Positions 53,700 to 64,000 of a stretch of 64,000 nt of DNA are shown piece after piece. The notes beneath the pieces are model-generated. The model was given only the letters and a program-made list of their open reading frames with translations. It ran no database searches and had not been told where the DNA came from. Location: positions 9,828 through 73,827 of the forward strand of contig CAKVHC010000004.1 of NCBI GenBank assembly GCA_934747805.1. The letters run 5' to 3'. How positions within the stretch are numbered: position 1 is the first letter of the stretch; each line of letters begins with the position of its first letter. The position numbers and the translations under genes were made by a program. The stretch comes from an uncultured Clostridia bacterium. GTDB lineage: Bacteria; Bacillota; Clostridia; Christensenellales; UBA1242.

Positions 53700-54466
53700 T
53701 TGTTATTCTCCTTTTTCTTTTGAGTTATTTTAAATAATTTATATAAACTTCTATCTTCTTTCTTTTTGGTTATAAGTTCAAAAATCTCTGCAAATACAAA
53801 CACCAACAACAGCCCCATTAGTCCCATTACATAAGTATTAAACCAAGGCAGATCTGGAAATGGCAACTGTTCTAAATACATTGAATTACAACTTTTAAGC
53901 CCAAATATTTTATATATTCCATTTATAACAAAGCCATCAATCAAAAAGAACACCAACCCGCAAAAACACGAAAAGCAATTTGTTAGGTCTATTTTAATAA
54001 ATCCACCAACCAAAATATACAAACATCCATATACCATCATTACATGACTTAGAAGGCCTCTTAAAGAAAACCAATTTGCAAGAGTTGGATTACTTGCGTA
54101 ATTTTCGTTAAATATGATACCTATTAAACCACTCACAACACCAGCATAAAATGTGAATTCATACAAAACTTTTGCAAATTTTGAATTTGAATTTTTTAAA
54201 AAAGCACATATCACCAAAAGCCACATTAAAACATTGCAAGGATAAATTGGCAATAAAAGTGTTGATTCCACAACCGCTGTTCCTTTATTAACAAAAAAAT
54301 CAACATATACTGTGCTAAAATGGATCAACACTGTAAGTATGGCGGCTACTTTTAAAACAAACTTTTTCCATTTTTCTTCTTTTATAAACAACTTGCAAAG
54401 TATCAATCCAGCAATAGTAAGAATAGCTGAAATCACCATAAATAAAATGTGTTGCGTGTTAAACAT
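53696..54466 (-). CDS. YwaF/TIGR02206-type integral membrane protein
   Basis: 256 residues, seven predicted helices, with NTQHILFMVISAILTIAGLI at the start and LLPIYPCNVLMWLLVICAFL in the third helix, the conserved 'P.H.C' region of the family with Tyr-Pro-Cys here. Paralog of the frameshifted neighbour, four bases apart, so they may form a pair. Role not established. Confidence 0.75.
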   Translation of the reverse strand: MFNTQHILFMVISAILTIAGLILCKLFIKEEKWKKFVLKVAAILTVLIHFSTVYVDFFVNKGTAVVESTLLLPIYPCNVLMWLLVICAFLKNSNSKFAKVLYEFTFYAGVVSGLIGIIFNENYASNPTLANWFSLRGLLSHVMMVYGCLYILVGGFIKIDLTNCFSCFCGLVFFLIDGFVINGIYKIFGLKSCNSMYLEQLPFPDLPWFNTYVMGLMGLLLVFVFAEIFELITKKKEDRSLYKLFKITQKKKENNK

Positions 54467-54497
54467 TATTTGCCTCTATCTACCAATTTTTCTTTTG

Positions 54498-55118
54498 TTA
54501 TCTCATTACATAATAGTAAGTGTATACTCCATTATGTGATTTATCTGCGTCTTCAATAAATATTTTCATCACATAAGAATCTTTATTGGTATCAAAATCA
54601 TAAACCAATTCAAAGATCTTTACTGCCCCTACTTTGTAGTATCCATCAACAAGAGTTGTGCCTGTTATATAATAAAAACGATATTGTGTTTTGTCATCTT
54701 CTGTAACATATTCATCTAATGTGGATTTTTGAAAAATGTATCGCCATACTTCATTTGTCGTCATACTAGAAGAATGGTGTTTTGCTACTCCAAATTTACC
54801 ATTATAATTATTTTTAAAATATTCAAAATAAATACCAGCATTTTTTTCAAAAATTTCTTTACTAGCACATTGTTGACTAAACGAATATCCATTATTATAC
54901 CAACCATCGTAAGTATAAATATCACCTGTTAGTTCAACTGGTGCAGTTAGTCCGGTCAATCCTTTTAAAGTTAATTCTTCCGAAGTAAACCAAGCAGTAG
55001 TATCACGATGTTTTTCATTATCGCTATTTCCACCGCCACAAGCTGCCAAAAACAACATTGCCGGAAGAACTAGCAACACAGCCATAATTAAACTAAAGAC
55101 TTTATGTTTTGTTTTCAT
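54498..55118 (-). CDS. lipoprotein, 206 aa
   Basis: Signal peptide KHKVFSLIMAVLLVLPAMLF and lipobox LAACGGG (Cys near 27). The mature part is a small beta-rich domain with no recognised family (TTAWFTSEELTLKGLTGLTA). Possibly cotranscribed with the YwaF-like pair. Confidence 0.7.
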   Translation of the reverse strand: MKTKHKVFSLIMAVLLVLPAMLFLAACGGGNSDNEKHRDTTAWFTSEELTLKGLTGLTAPVELTGDIYTYDGWYNNGYSFSQQCASKEIFEKNAGIYFEYFKNNYNGKFGVAKHHSSSMTTNEVWRYIFQKSTLDEYVTEDDKTQYRFYYITGTTLVDGYYKVGAVKIFELVYDFDTNKDSYVMKIFIEDADKSHNGVYTYYYVMR

Positions 55119-55161
55119 ATTTTATCTACTTTATATAATTATTTATTAATATATTCCCTTT

Positions 55162-55307
55162 CTATTTTTTCTTGGAAATTAAGATTGCTTTAGCGCCAAG
55201 TGTAGTTATTGTAGAAATCAAAACAAATTCTTTTTTCTCCATTTCATTGCACTTGTCCTCAATTTTTTTGCTATTGGTGTATAACTTATAACTTCTGTTT
55301 TATACAT
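55162..55307 (-). pseudogene. DUF4177-like small gene, frameshifted
   Basis: Reads MYKTEVISYTPIAKK and then, one frame away, IEDKCNEMEKKEFVLISTIT and TLGAKAILISKKK-stop, a DUF4177-type short protein of 48 residues. A run of seven A at 55263-55269 has one base fewer than needed to keep the frame. Confidence 0.5.
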
Positions 55308-55355
55308 TTTTTATCTTCTATTATTTAAGATTATTTTTATACTCTTTAATAATAT

Positions 55356-55682
55356 TTAAATATCTTCGTACTTTAAAGTTTCTATCTGCTCTTCTTTATT
55401 AACCAAAGAAACATTATCGCCAACAATAAAGCACTTTATTCCAACTTTTGTTGATGGGCCATAGCCGTATTTTGAAAGTTTTTTAGCAATTTCAGGGCGA
55501 GAGTTTGGATTCTTCATTTCAATAGTTGAACGGTTGTTTTTATTTGTCCAGTCCAAGTCTTCGTCTGTGTATTTCTCTTTTGGCACAATCTCAAATAGGC
55601 CCACACCTATTGCGCTAGTCAAGTTTTTTGCCAAGCCTTATGTTGTGCCTGTGGCACTAAAATATGCAATTAACTTTTTCAT
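55356..55682 (-). pseudogene. flavodoxin fragment with nonsense codon
   Basis: The start at 55682 gives KKLIAYFSATGTT, the FMN phosphate loop of flavodoxins, then a TAA and, in the same frame, LAKNLTSAIGVGLFEIVPKE and NNRSTIEMKNPNSRPEI, typical flavodoxin. After that the sequence changes to an unrelated tail. Nonsense codon plus C-terminal loss show a dead gene. Confidence 0.8.
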
Positions 55683-55818
55683 TATAAATCTTCTTTTCAA
55701 TCTTTTACCAAATTTAAAAATTTGATTCACAACGGTCATTGCTTGTGCCCATTGGAATTCATAAAAACTATAAACTGAATAATACAAAAATGTCAAATTT
55801 TTTTCAACTATTTTCAGC

Positions 55819-56622
55819 CTATTTACTAGCAAACGCGCTATTAACAACCGCATCAATGTCCACAACCTTATTTAGCATAGAATAGTTGTCCGTCAACAGC
55901 AGATATTCGATATTTCCGTCGCCGCCTTTAATTGCCGACTTAATAAGTCCTTGAACATAGAATCCACACTCTGTCCAATATCCCAACACTCTACGGATTA
56001 CGTCGTAGTGGACTTTCTTATCTTTTATCACGCCTTTATATTTCTTAGCAATCTCTTTTCCACACTCAAATTGCGGTTTAATTAGTGACACCACTTGCAC
56101 ATTCTTACCGTCAAAAACCTGCTGAAGTCGATTTACAATGCTTTCGATTGAAATAAAAGACACATCAATCACCACAATGTCGCTATCCTGTATAACTTGT
56201 GGGTCGAGCGAACGAAAATCCGTTTCTTCATAGACCTCCACTTTGTCCGAGTTTCTGATCTTTGGGTGGAGTTGGTCTTTGCCTGTATCGACGCAGTAAA
56301 TCTTTTTTATTCCGTTCTGCAAAAGCACATCACTAAACCCACCAGTTGAAGAGCCAATGTCTGTGGCGACTTTGTCTTTGACATCGATGCCAAAATTAGT
56401 GATAGCACATTCAAGTTTGTACGCCCCACGAGAAACATATTTGTTGGCTGAGTCGTCAATCTTTATCTCACCAATCTGCGACTCATCATATTTTTTCGCT
56501 GGGTCGGTCACACATACGCCACTAACAAAAACTTGTCCAGCAAGTATGGCCACTCGAGCTTTCTCACGACTTTCAAATATGCCTTTCTGCTTTAACAATA
56601 AATCTAATCTAACTTTATCCAT
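55819..56622 (-). CDS. tlyA: TlyA-family rRNA 2'-O-methyltransferase
   Basis: 267 residues: S4 RNA-binding domain at 1-60 (RLDLLLKQKGIFESREKARV), then FtsJ-like methyltransferase with YVSRGAYKLECAI, SAM motif ATDIGSSTGGFSDVLLQ near 88, VIDVSFISIESI and LIKPQFECG. TlyA methylates 16S/23S rRNA. Start 5 bases after the upstream gene's stop, so cotranscribed with it. Confidence 0.92.
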   Translation of the reverse strand: MDKVRLDLLLKQKGIFESREKARVAILAGQVFVSGVCVTDPAKKYDESQIGEIKIDDSANKYVSRGAYKLECAITNFGIDVKDKVATDIGSSTGGFSDVLLQNGIKKIYCVDTGKDQLHPKIRNSDKVEVYEETDFRSLDPQVIQDSDIVVIDVSFISIESIVNRLQQVFDGKNVQVVSLIKPQFECGKEIAKKYKGVIKDKKVHYDVIRRVLGYWTECGFYVQGLIKSAIKGGDGNIEYLLLTDNYSMLNKVVDIDAVVNSAFASK

Positions 56623-56626
56623 AACG

Positions 56627-57196
56627 CTAACTCAACCTTGCCTTTAACTTTTGCAACCTGTGACGATTGTAGCGCTGAATGAGAATTGGCGGAATGTCCG
56701 CATACACCGTCACCACAACCGCTGTGATTACAAAAATCCACCAGTCAGATATAGACATCAGACAACCAATCACAATGGCTAACAACCCAGCGACAAAACA
56801 CGTCCAATGGATAATTTCCGCACAAATATTATTTCGCATCACACGTTCAAAATTTTCTCTATCTTTTAGCGAGTGCATCACGAATTGATTTTTGTCCCAA
56901 GCAACAAATTTGTCTTTCCACCTTTTGACGTTTAGATGAGAAAGACGCACAAACTCTGCATCAGTTACATTATATTTTTTTGCGTTTATGTTGATACGTT
57001 TTTTGATAGTATTCACGAGCAAAAATGCAATCAGCAGTCTAACGTCTGTATGATAGGCAAACATAAACGTTGTATAAAAGAGAGCCACGTATGGTTGTTG
57101 ATTTCCTTTAGCAATATACAATCCAAGAAAAACGAAAAATACTAAGTTAAATACAATGGCTAAAATAATAACAGTTGTAATAGTTTTATTTTTCAT
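56627..57196 (-). CDS. CrtO-like (glycosyl-diaponeurosporenoate acyltransferase family) membrane protein
   Basis: 189 residues with four hydrophobic segments and the family marks LNVKRWKDKF near 88, RNNICAEIIHWTCF near 122 and the C-terminal DIPPILIQRYNRHRL. The named enzyme acylates a staphyloxanthin precursor, but no carotenoid genes are here, so the true substrate is probably different. Cotranscribed with tlyA. Confidence 0.6.
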   Translation of the reverse strand: MKNKTITTVIILAIVFNLVFFVFLGLYIAKGNQQPYVALFYTTFMFAYHTDVRLLIAFLLVNTIKKRININAKKYNVTDAEFVRLSHLNVKRWKDKFVAWDKNQFVMHSLKDRENFERVMRNNICAEIIHWTCFVAGLLAIVIGCLMSISDWWIFVITAVVVTVYADIPPILIQRYNRHRLQKLKARLS

Positions 57197-57494
57197 ATTT
57201 TTATTATATCATTTAAAAAATGTAAGGTCAATTTTATAAAATATTTATACATTTTTTTATTTGTTTCCTTATTTATGAGTTTATATCTCAAAAACAATTT
57301 AATAAAATAAAAAAGTATTTTTAAATTAAAAATTTAATTATTATTTATGCAAATTTTTATAATTATGAAAAAAATAGCGTCAAATTGCTATTTTTTCATT
57401 TATTTTTAAATAAATTTTCACATATTTTATTTTTTTTAATTAATTAAACTATTTTGTTTAATAATTATTTTTTATTTTTAATTAAAATAAATAA
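57197..57494. other. very AT-rich intergenic stretch with a terminator hairpin
   Basis: About 300 bases of nearly pure A and T. The only structure is the stem AAAAAATAGC/GCTATTTTTT at 57368-57397, which ends transcription of the collagen-like gene from the right. No gene seen. Confidence 0.7.
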
Positions 57495-58541
<1,047 letters not shown>

Positions 58542-58671
58542 TGCATTTCTCCTAGTAATTCAATAATCAGTATATTTTCACCATTATGTTTGTGTGAAAC
58601 GCATATGCAATAGCACAATCAACTGTGCCACATAAAATGTAATTAGGCAATTTGCCTTTTTAGGAGAAGAT

Positions 58672-59439
58672 ATGTCAAAGATATTAAACACCTCAAAAGT
58701 GACATCAAAATATACTTTGCCCGACCAAAGCAAACAAGACAGCACAGTTGAAAGTAACGAATCATCAACCGAATATATGACCACATCGTTGCAAAAGATT
58801 AGATCATCGGCAAAAAAGTTTGGTGCGCCCGGTGAAGAAGTTGAGCAAACACTCACCTTACAGAATGATAGTCCTTATGAAATATCAAATATCACTGTAA
58901 AAGACGTCATTGGCGAGGGTGCGACAGCCAAAGCGGGAAGCGTCAAGATTGACGGCGAAGAAAAAACTGACTTCGATCCGGTGACAGGGTTCATTTTGCC
59001 AAAATCGTTGCAAGCCAACGGCAAAACCATCATCACTTATACGCTGGTCGTAGACAACAATCCGACTGTGAGTTCAATCAAGTTACAATCTGACATCACC
59101 TATGATGTTTTGGAAGTAGAAGGTTTAAACGAAAAATCCAACGCACTGGAATTGACAGTAAGTTACAACCAAATCGTAATTGACAAAACTTCAAATGTGA
59201 CCGTCGTCATTTCTGGCCAAACACTCACTTTCCAAAACGTTATCAGAAATCTGGGCAACATCAAAAACACCGAAGTTATGTTCATTGATGATATCCCACA
59301 GGGCACACAGTTCGTTGCGAACAGTGTAACGATTGACGGCGAAAAGAAAGAAGGGCTGAACCCAGCAACTGGAATCTCGTTAAATGACCTAGACCCTAAT
59401 GCTGTGATTACAGTTACCTTTGAAGTGTTGGTGGATTAA
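58672..59439 (+). CDS. DUF11-repeat surface protein
   Basis: 255 residues with two DUF11-type domains: FGAPGEEVEQTLTLQNDSPY...GSVKIDGEEKTDFDPVTGF and VVISGQTLTFQNVIRNLGNI...NSVTIDGEKKEGLNPATGI. The second domain stops at TFEVLVD. Strong TTAGGAGAAG site. Divergent from the collagen-like gene with a 130-base shared promoter region. DUF11 proteins in sporeformers are often spore-coat or S-layer-type components. Confidence 0.8.
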   Translation: MSKILNTSKVTSKYTLPDQSKQDSTVESNESSTEYMTTSLQKIRSSAKKFGAPGEEVEQTLTLQNDSPYEISNITVKDVIGEGATAKAGSVKIDGEEKTDFDPVTGFILPKSLQANGKTIITYTLVVDNNPTVSSIKLQSDITYDVLEVEGLNEKSNALELTVSYNQIVIDKTSNVTVVISGQTLTFQNVIRNLGNIKNTEVMFIDDIPQGTQFVANSVTIDGEKKEGLNPATGISLNDLDPNAVITVTFEVLVD

Positions 59440-59675
59440 TGCAAACACAGTACAGATTTAAATCATATGTTCGTTGCAAGAGCAACGGCAAACAAAATGT
59501 CTATGAAAGCAACGAAATCATAATTTCAGTCGTAAGCATACCTTCAAGACGCAAAAAAATAAAAAAATCAAACTGCAAACAATCGTGCTGGTGTGATCTG
59601 TGCAGAACTTTGTGTGGTCTACCATTGTGTTTTTGCAATGAAAAACAATGTAAGCCGTCCAAACACAAAAATTAA
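59439..59675 (+). CDS. Cys-rich tail ORF continuing the second DUF11 domain
   Basis: 78 residues, start overlapping the DUF11 stop (TAATG). The first 34 residues, TQYRFKSYVRCKSNGKQNVY then ESNEIIISVVS, fit exactly the last strands missing from the second DUF11 domain (compare NPTVSSIKLQSDITYD...EKSNALELTV in domain one). The rest is Arg/Lys- and Cys-rich (CKQSCWCDLCRTLCGLPLC). It is either a coupled second gene or the tail of one protein split by a frameshift. Confidence 0.65.
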   Translation: MQTQYRFKSYVRCKSNGKQNVYESNEIIISVVSIPSRRKKIKKSNCKQSCWCDLCRTLCGLPLCFCNEKQCKPSKHKN

Positions 59676-59697
59676 AAGCCTATTATGGCTTTTATTT
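59674..59697 (+). terminator. terminator of the DUF11 operon
   Basis: Stem AAAAGCC/GGCTTTT with loop TATTAT, T-rich tail. Confidence 0.7.
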
Positions 59698-59740
59698 ACA
59701 TACATGAATATCTTATTGTCTGCATACTTTCATATAAACC

Positions 59741-59832
59741 CATACCACATAAATACTTGAGCTTTTTATCACGTGTGGCATGCAAACTTTTATGGCGAGG
59801 GCTTTGCAGTGAGCGTATTTTACGTTAGCAAC
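59741..59832. repeat. structured intergenic repeat, copy A
   Basis: Begins with the imperfect hairpin CATACCACA...TGTGGCATG and continues TATGGCGAG-GGCTTTGCAGTGAGCG. Closely similar to copies at 61799 and 61999 in the same orientation. Confidence 0.75.
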
Positions 59833-59877
59833 CTAAGTGAGAGATAACCATTTCTCACCACTCCACTCTACCGAACA

Positions 59878-59906
59878 ACAAAAAAAGCAGTGAGTCCTGC
59901 TTTTTT
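59878..59906 (-). terminator. terminator of the glycosyltransferase-like gene
   Basis: Stem AAAAAAGCAG/CTGCTTTTTT. Confidence 0.8.
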
Positions 59907-59917
59907 CTATCTCCAAC

Positions 59918-61660
59918 TTATTTAGTTACTACATCAAAGTTAGAGCCATTAGTTTTGTAATAAGTTAGTTGATTATTATCCGCATTGAAGATTGCGAAGT
60001 CATAATTGGTTGTGTCATTGAATTCCACCAAGAAGCAGTTGTCTGTCGTAACAACCGAGTTATAACCTTTGTCCACTTTGGTTATGAATCCGTCAAGGCG
60101 GTCCTTGTAAACAACGTCCAAAGTTTCGCCCTTTGAATGACCGAACAACATACCGCATCTTTCGTCAGTAAGCGAAGTGAATGTTGATGAAAGGTAACCG
60201 GAACCTACGGCTGTTGGATTGAAGAAGAACAACAATTCTGCTGGGATTGTAGAGTCCACATCAATCAAGCCATAAGACTCAATCTGTTCCAACTTTCCGC
60301 TAACTGTATTAGTTGGGTATTTTGGGTGACCTTTGTAGTAATAAACATAGTCATCGCCATACAAAGCCTTCACTGCATCAGCATATTCTTTCAAATATGG
60401 TTCATTTGGTTTGGTTGTTGACCATGTGCCCAAAATAATCATAATCTTTTTGTTTTGGGTCTCAGCAGCCTTGAACATATCGTCGCTGAATTTGTACAAC
60501 TTTTTCAACTTTTCTTCTGTCAAATATCTGCCAGCGACAATGTTTTCCGCCTCTTCATCCGTGATAGTTGGGTCAATAACCTTAGGAGCGATGTTTTTGA
60601 GCATATTACTCAAACGTTTTTCTTTAACGCTTTGATTATTCTTTATTTCATTGAAGAAATCCGCATTGTTTGGACAAATTGAAGTGTTTGCCACCCAAGA
60701 GAGCCACCATTCAACGTTGGATTCTTCATTTGCCATAACGTAAGCGTATTCTCTCAATTCGCCCGATCCGACTGCAAAGCGGTCGTGCTTGTCAAAAGAA
60801 TGATTCTTGGCAATTTGTGTTTTAAGTTTTTCATATTTTGCTTTCATTGAAGCATATTCTGCGACAGCATTTTCATTGTCATAGTGTTTATTGATATCAG
60901 AGAACGAACCACTGCCATCACTCAACAATACAACATCATAATTGCTTGCAGGGATTCCGTTGGCAACCGTCGCTTGCAACCAACCGAATGCGAAATAATC
61001 GTTGTAATAGAAATGGAATTTTGAATCCTTGTTCATTTCATACAATTCTTTTACCCATTCGCTAGTTTTTTCATACATTTTATCTTGACCACTAGACAAA
61101 AATTCGTCCGTGTCGGCAACTGGCATTGGGTAAACATTTTCTGGCAAACTATTCCAGTCCCAAGCTCCGCTACGTTTAAACCAAACGTATGTAGGAATCT
61201 CACCTTTATTGGTGATCTCGTCCAAAGACAATGTAAACATTGTCACTGGCAATGTCGCAGTAATTGGAGCAATTACATACTCGTCGTTAAACACGTTAAC
61301 ATTTGTTTTCTCTGCTGTGGCGTAAATACCCTTTTCAATCTTTACTTTAACAGTAAGCTTGCCGTAAAAAGCATCAATTGTTCTTTGTCCAGCATAAGTA
61401 TCTGCAAAATTGGACAAGATTTCTTTTTTTACAAGGTCATTTCCGTGATAAACTGAAATTGATACCTTGTCCACAGGCTTGGAGCTATCCCATTTGACTA
61501 GAATAGACTGAGAATCACCGACTTGGCTTGCTTCAATTTTTAAATCAACTTTTAGCACTGTGCAATAAATTATTGGAAAAATAATTGCAAACGCTACAGT
61601 CAGTGAGGCAAGAACAATTAGAGCGACCCCCCCCCGTGAGAGTTTTTTCTTTTCGTTCAT
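59918..61660 (-). CDS. membrane-anchored sialyltransferase-like glycosyltransferase (GT80-like)
   Basis: 580 residues: short basic start, one membrane helix at about 11-35, then a large soluble domain. It shows marks resembling GT80 sialyltransferases: KFHFYYNDYFAFGWLQAT, VVLLSDGSGSFSDINKHY (DDGS-like), YYKGHPKYPTNTVSGKLEQI (KGHP) and PAELLFFFNPTAVGSGYLSS. Family assignment is by eye and moderate. Near the start the coding strand has nine G in a row (61627-61635), in frame for a full-length protein. The gene is flanked by direct repeats. Confidence 0.6.
   Translation of the reverse strand: MNEKKKLSRGGVALIVLASLTVAFAIIFPIIYCTVLKVDLKIEASQVGDSQSILVKWDSSKPVDKVSISVYHGNDLVKKEILSNFADTYAGQRTIDAFYGKLTVKVKIEKGIYATAEKTNVNVFNDEYVIAPITATLPVTMFTLSLDEITNKGEIPTYVWFKRSGAWDWNSLPENVYPMPVADTDEFLSSGQDKMYEKTSEWVKELYEMNKDSKFHFYYNDYFAFGWLQATVANGIPASNYDVVLLSDGSGSFSDINKHYDNENAVAEYASMKAKYEKLKTQIAKNHSFDKHDRFAVGSGELREYAYVMANEESNVEWWLSWVANTSICPNNADFFNEIKNNQSVKEKRLSNMLKNIAPKVIDPTITDEEAENIVAGRYLTEEKLKKLYKFSDDMFKAAETQNKKIMIILGTWSTTKPNEPYLKEYADAVKALYGDDYVYYYKGHPKYPTNTVSGKLEQIESYGLIDVDSTIPAELLFFFNPTAVGSGYLSSTFTSLTDERCGMLFGHSKGETLDVVYKDRLDGFITKVDKGYNSVVTTDNCFLVEFNDTTNYDFAIFNADNNQLTYYKTNGSNFDVVTK
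61627..61635 (-). repeat. G9 homopolymer tract in the coding start
   Basis: Nine consecutive C on the plus strand (G on the coding strand) encoding Arg-Gly-Gly-Val at residues 9-12. The only long G/C run noticed in an otherwise AT-rich window. Slippage by one would truncate the protein. Confidence 0.85.
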
Positions 61661-61798
61661 ATTCTTTCCTTTTAACTCAATATTTTAACATTGATGATAT
61701 TTTTTATTATAACGAAATTAGTTTCATTAATCAACAAAATTACAACATGTTTTATGTATTGTTAAATTAGTTGTTTGATTAACCATTAATAACAAACC

Positions 61799-61871
61799 CA
61801 TTCCACATAAAAAACTTCGGCTTTTTACACGTGTGGCATGCAAACTTTTATGGCGAGAGCTTTGCAGTGAG
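61799..61871. repeat. structured intergenic repeat, copy B
   Basis: CATTCCACA...TGTGGCATG hairpin followed by CAAACTTTTATGGCGAGAGC and TTTGCAGTGAG. A further partial unit (ACACGTGTGGCA) lies at about 61911-61923. Confidence 0.75.
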
Positions 61872-61998
61872 ACTCAATCCCAACTCCACATCCATATCTT
61901 TCTGCTATTTTACACGTGTGGCAGGTAGAGCCTTGGGGAGAAATGTTTTCTCGAACGACTTTTGCGTCAGCTATCAGTGTGCACTCTTTCAAATAAAT

Positions 61999-62118
61999 CA
62001 TACCACATAAATACTTGAGCTTTTTACCACGTGTGGCATGCAAACCTTTATGGCGAGTGCTTTGCAGTGAGCGTATTTTGCGTCAGCAACCCAAGCGAAC
62101 GCAATGCATCTCGCCATA
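61999..62118. repeat. structured intergenic repeat, copy C
   Basis: Most complete copy: hairpin CATACCACA...TGTGGCATG, then TATGGCGAG, a 50-base interior and CTCGCCATA closing a second 9-bp stem. It lies 17 bp from the 16S terminator. Confidence 0.75.
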
Positions 62119-62134
62119 CTCATGTTTGCAGTAC

Positions 62135-62168
62135 AAAAAAAAGCTAGGTAGGGATACTACCTAGCTTT
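62135..62168 (-). terminator. terminator directly downstream of 16S rRNA
   Basis: Perfect 12-bp stem AAAGCTAGGTAG/CTACCTAGCTTT with loop, then eight U on the minus strand, about 70 bases after the 16S 3' end. It ends transcription before any 23S gene. Confidence 0.9.
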
Positions 62169-62238
62169 CTCTCCATAACATAACGAACTCTTTGGGTATA
62201 TATTTCTCACTCTTTACGAGTGTCGACTCTCTCTCTTT

Positions 62239-63770
<1,532 letters not shown>

Positions 63771-63924
63771 ATATCCTTTGCTCATATATCTGGCGATATA
63801 TTCGCTACTTTTACTTTCTTTGTTGTCCCTCAATTTAGAATTAACAAGTGTTCTTGTCTTTTCCTTACTGTTTGTTCGTTATTTATTTGTTATGGTTCCT
63901 TGCACCATTTTTCAGTGCTTTTTC

Positions 63925-63953
63925 AATTTACTACATTATTTAGTCTTTGTCAA
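63925..63953 (-). promoter_or_regulatory. rRNA promoter
   Basis: Minus strand TTGACA (63953-63948), 17-base spacer, TAAATT (63930-63925), about 155 bases before the 16S 5' end. The leader between holds no gene. Confidence 0.7.
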
Positions 63954-64000
63954 GGGTTTTTTACAATCTTTTTTACTTTTTTGCGCCTTTTTTACAAAAA

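Noticed and set aside
61825..62043. 72-codon Cys-containing minus-strand ORF
   Set aside because: It is made of the structured repeats B and C and has no ribosome site.

Overview
The window is a 64 kb piece of an AT-rich chromosome from a spore-forming member of the Bacillota, most likely an uncultured, gut-type Clostridia. Support for this: a yabP-yabQ sporulation gene pair, two bclA-like collagen-repeat surface proteins, an rpmG-secE-nusG-rplK-rplA operon, strong AGGAGG ribosome binding sites, and a 16S rRNA gene (minus strand, right end) with Clostridia-like signature stretches. The family-level placement is inference only.

Layout. 1-6.7 kb: the N-terminal 2,233 codons of a giant surface lipoprotein running off the left edge. 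6.9-24 kb: core chromosome, with sporulation genes, a small nucleotide kinase, tRNA-Glu/Met/fMet, an NrnA-like phosphoesterase, the ribosomal/NusG operon, tyrS, a Nudix hydrolase, a P-type Ca2+ ATPase, a four-gene SPFH/zinc-ribbon membrane operon and two orphan genes. 24.2-41.2 kb: a tandem array of integrative elements stacked on tRNA-Thr(GGT) sequences that share the core CCTTGGTAAGG. Element 1 (about 24.3-35.0 kb) has an intact integrase, an excisionase-like gene, MobL-type mobilisation genes (relaxase frameshifted), and as cargo a tight operon of about nine genes that looks like an undescribed biosynthetic pathway with a DNA-repair self-protection gene. Element 2 (about 35.1-40.6 kb) is a defence island: an AbiL/RloAB-like pair, a frameshifted integrase, and a fused AAA ATPase-TOPRIM protein of the OLD/PARIS type. 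Element 3 is only an integrase 3' remnant. 41.4-57.2 kb: mixed accessory and chromosomal genes with many decayed fragments (XRE-like, DAHP synthase, flavodoxin, DUF4177-like, an integrase scrap), a sigma-region-4/alpha-CTD-like protein, an ABC exporter behind a 33-bp-period operator array, paired YwaF-like membrane proteins and tlyA. 57.5-61.7 kb: spore or cell-surface genes (collagen-like, DUF11) and a membrane-anchored glycosyltransferase-like protein with a G9 tract in its 5' end. 62.2-63.8 kb: a solitary 16S rRNA gene that is followed by a terminator and not by 23S.

The most interesting item is the 28.7-34.7 kb operon: an ASCH-like protein, a minimal class I aminoacyl-tRNA-synthetase-like enzyme, an alanine-dehydrogenase-like enzyme, two Rossmann methyltransferase-like enzymes, an AlkZ-type HTH_42 DNA glycosylase with the QxQ motif, a SpeD-type pyruvoyl decarboxylase, a 54-residue peptide and a MazG-like pyrophosphatase. 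AlkZ-type glycosylases are known as self-resistance genes in clusters for DNA-alkylating natural products, so this may encode a small amino-acid-derived genotoxin carried on a mobilisable element. That is a hypothesis from gene content.

Caution: several genes carry single-base homopolymer frameshifts (27.2, 37.9, 45.7, 53.5 and 55.3 kb). Four of them would be full length after removing exactly one base. These may be real decay or assembly error.
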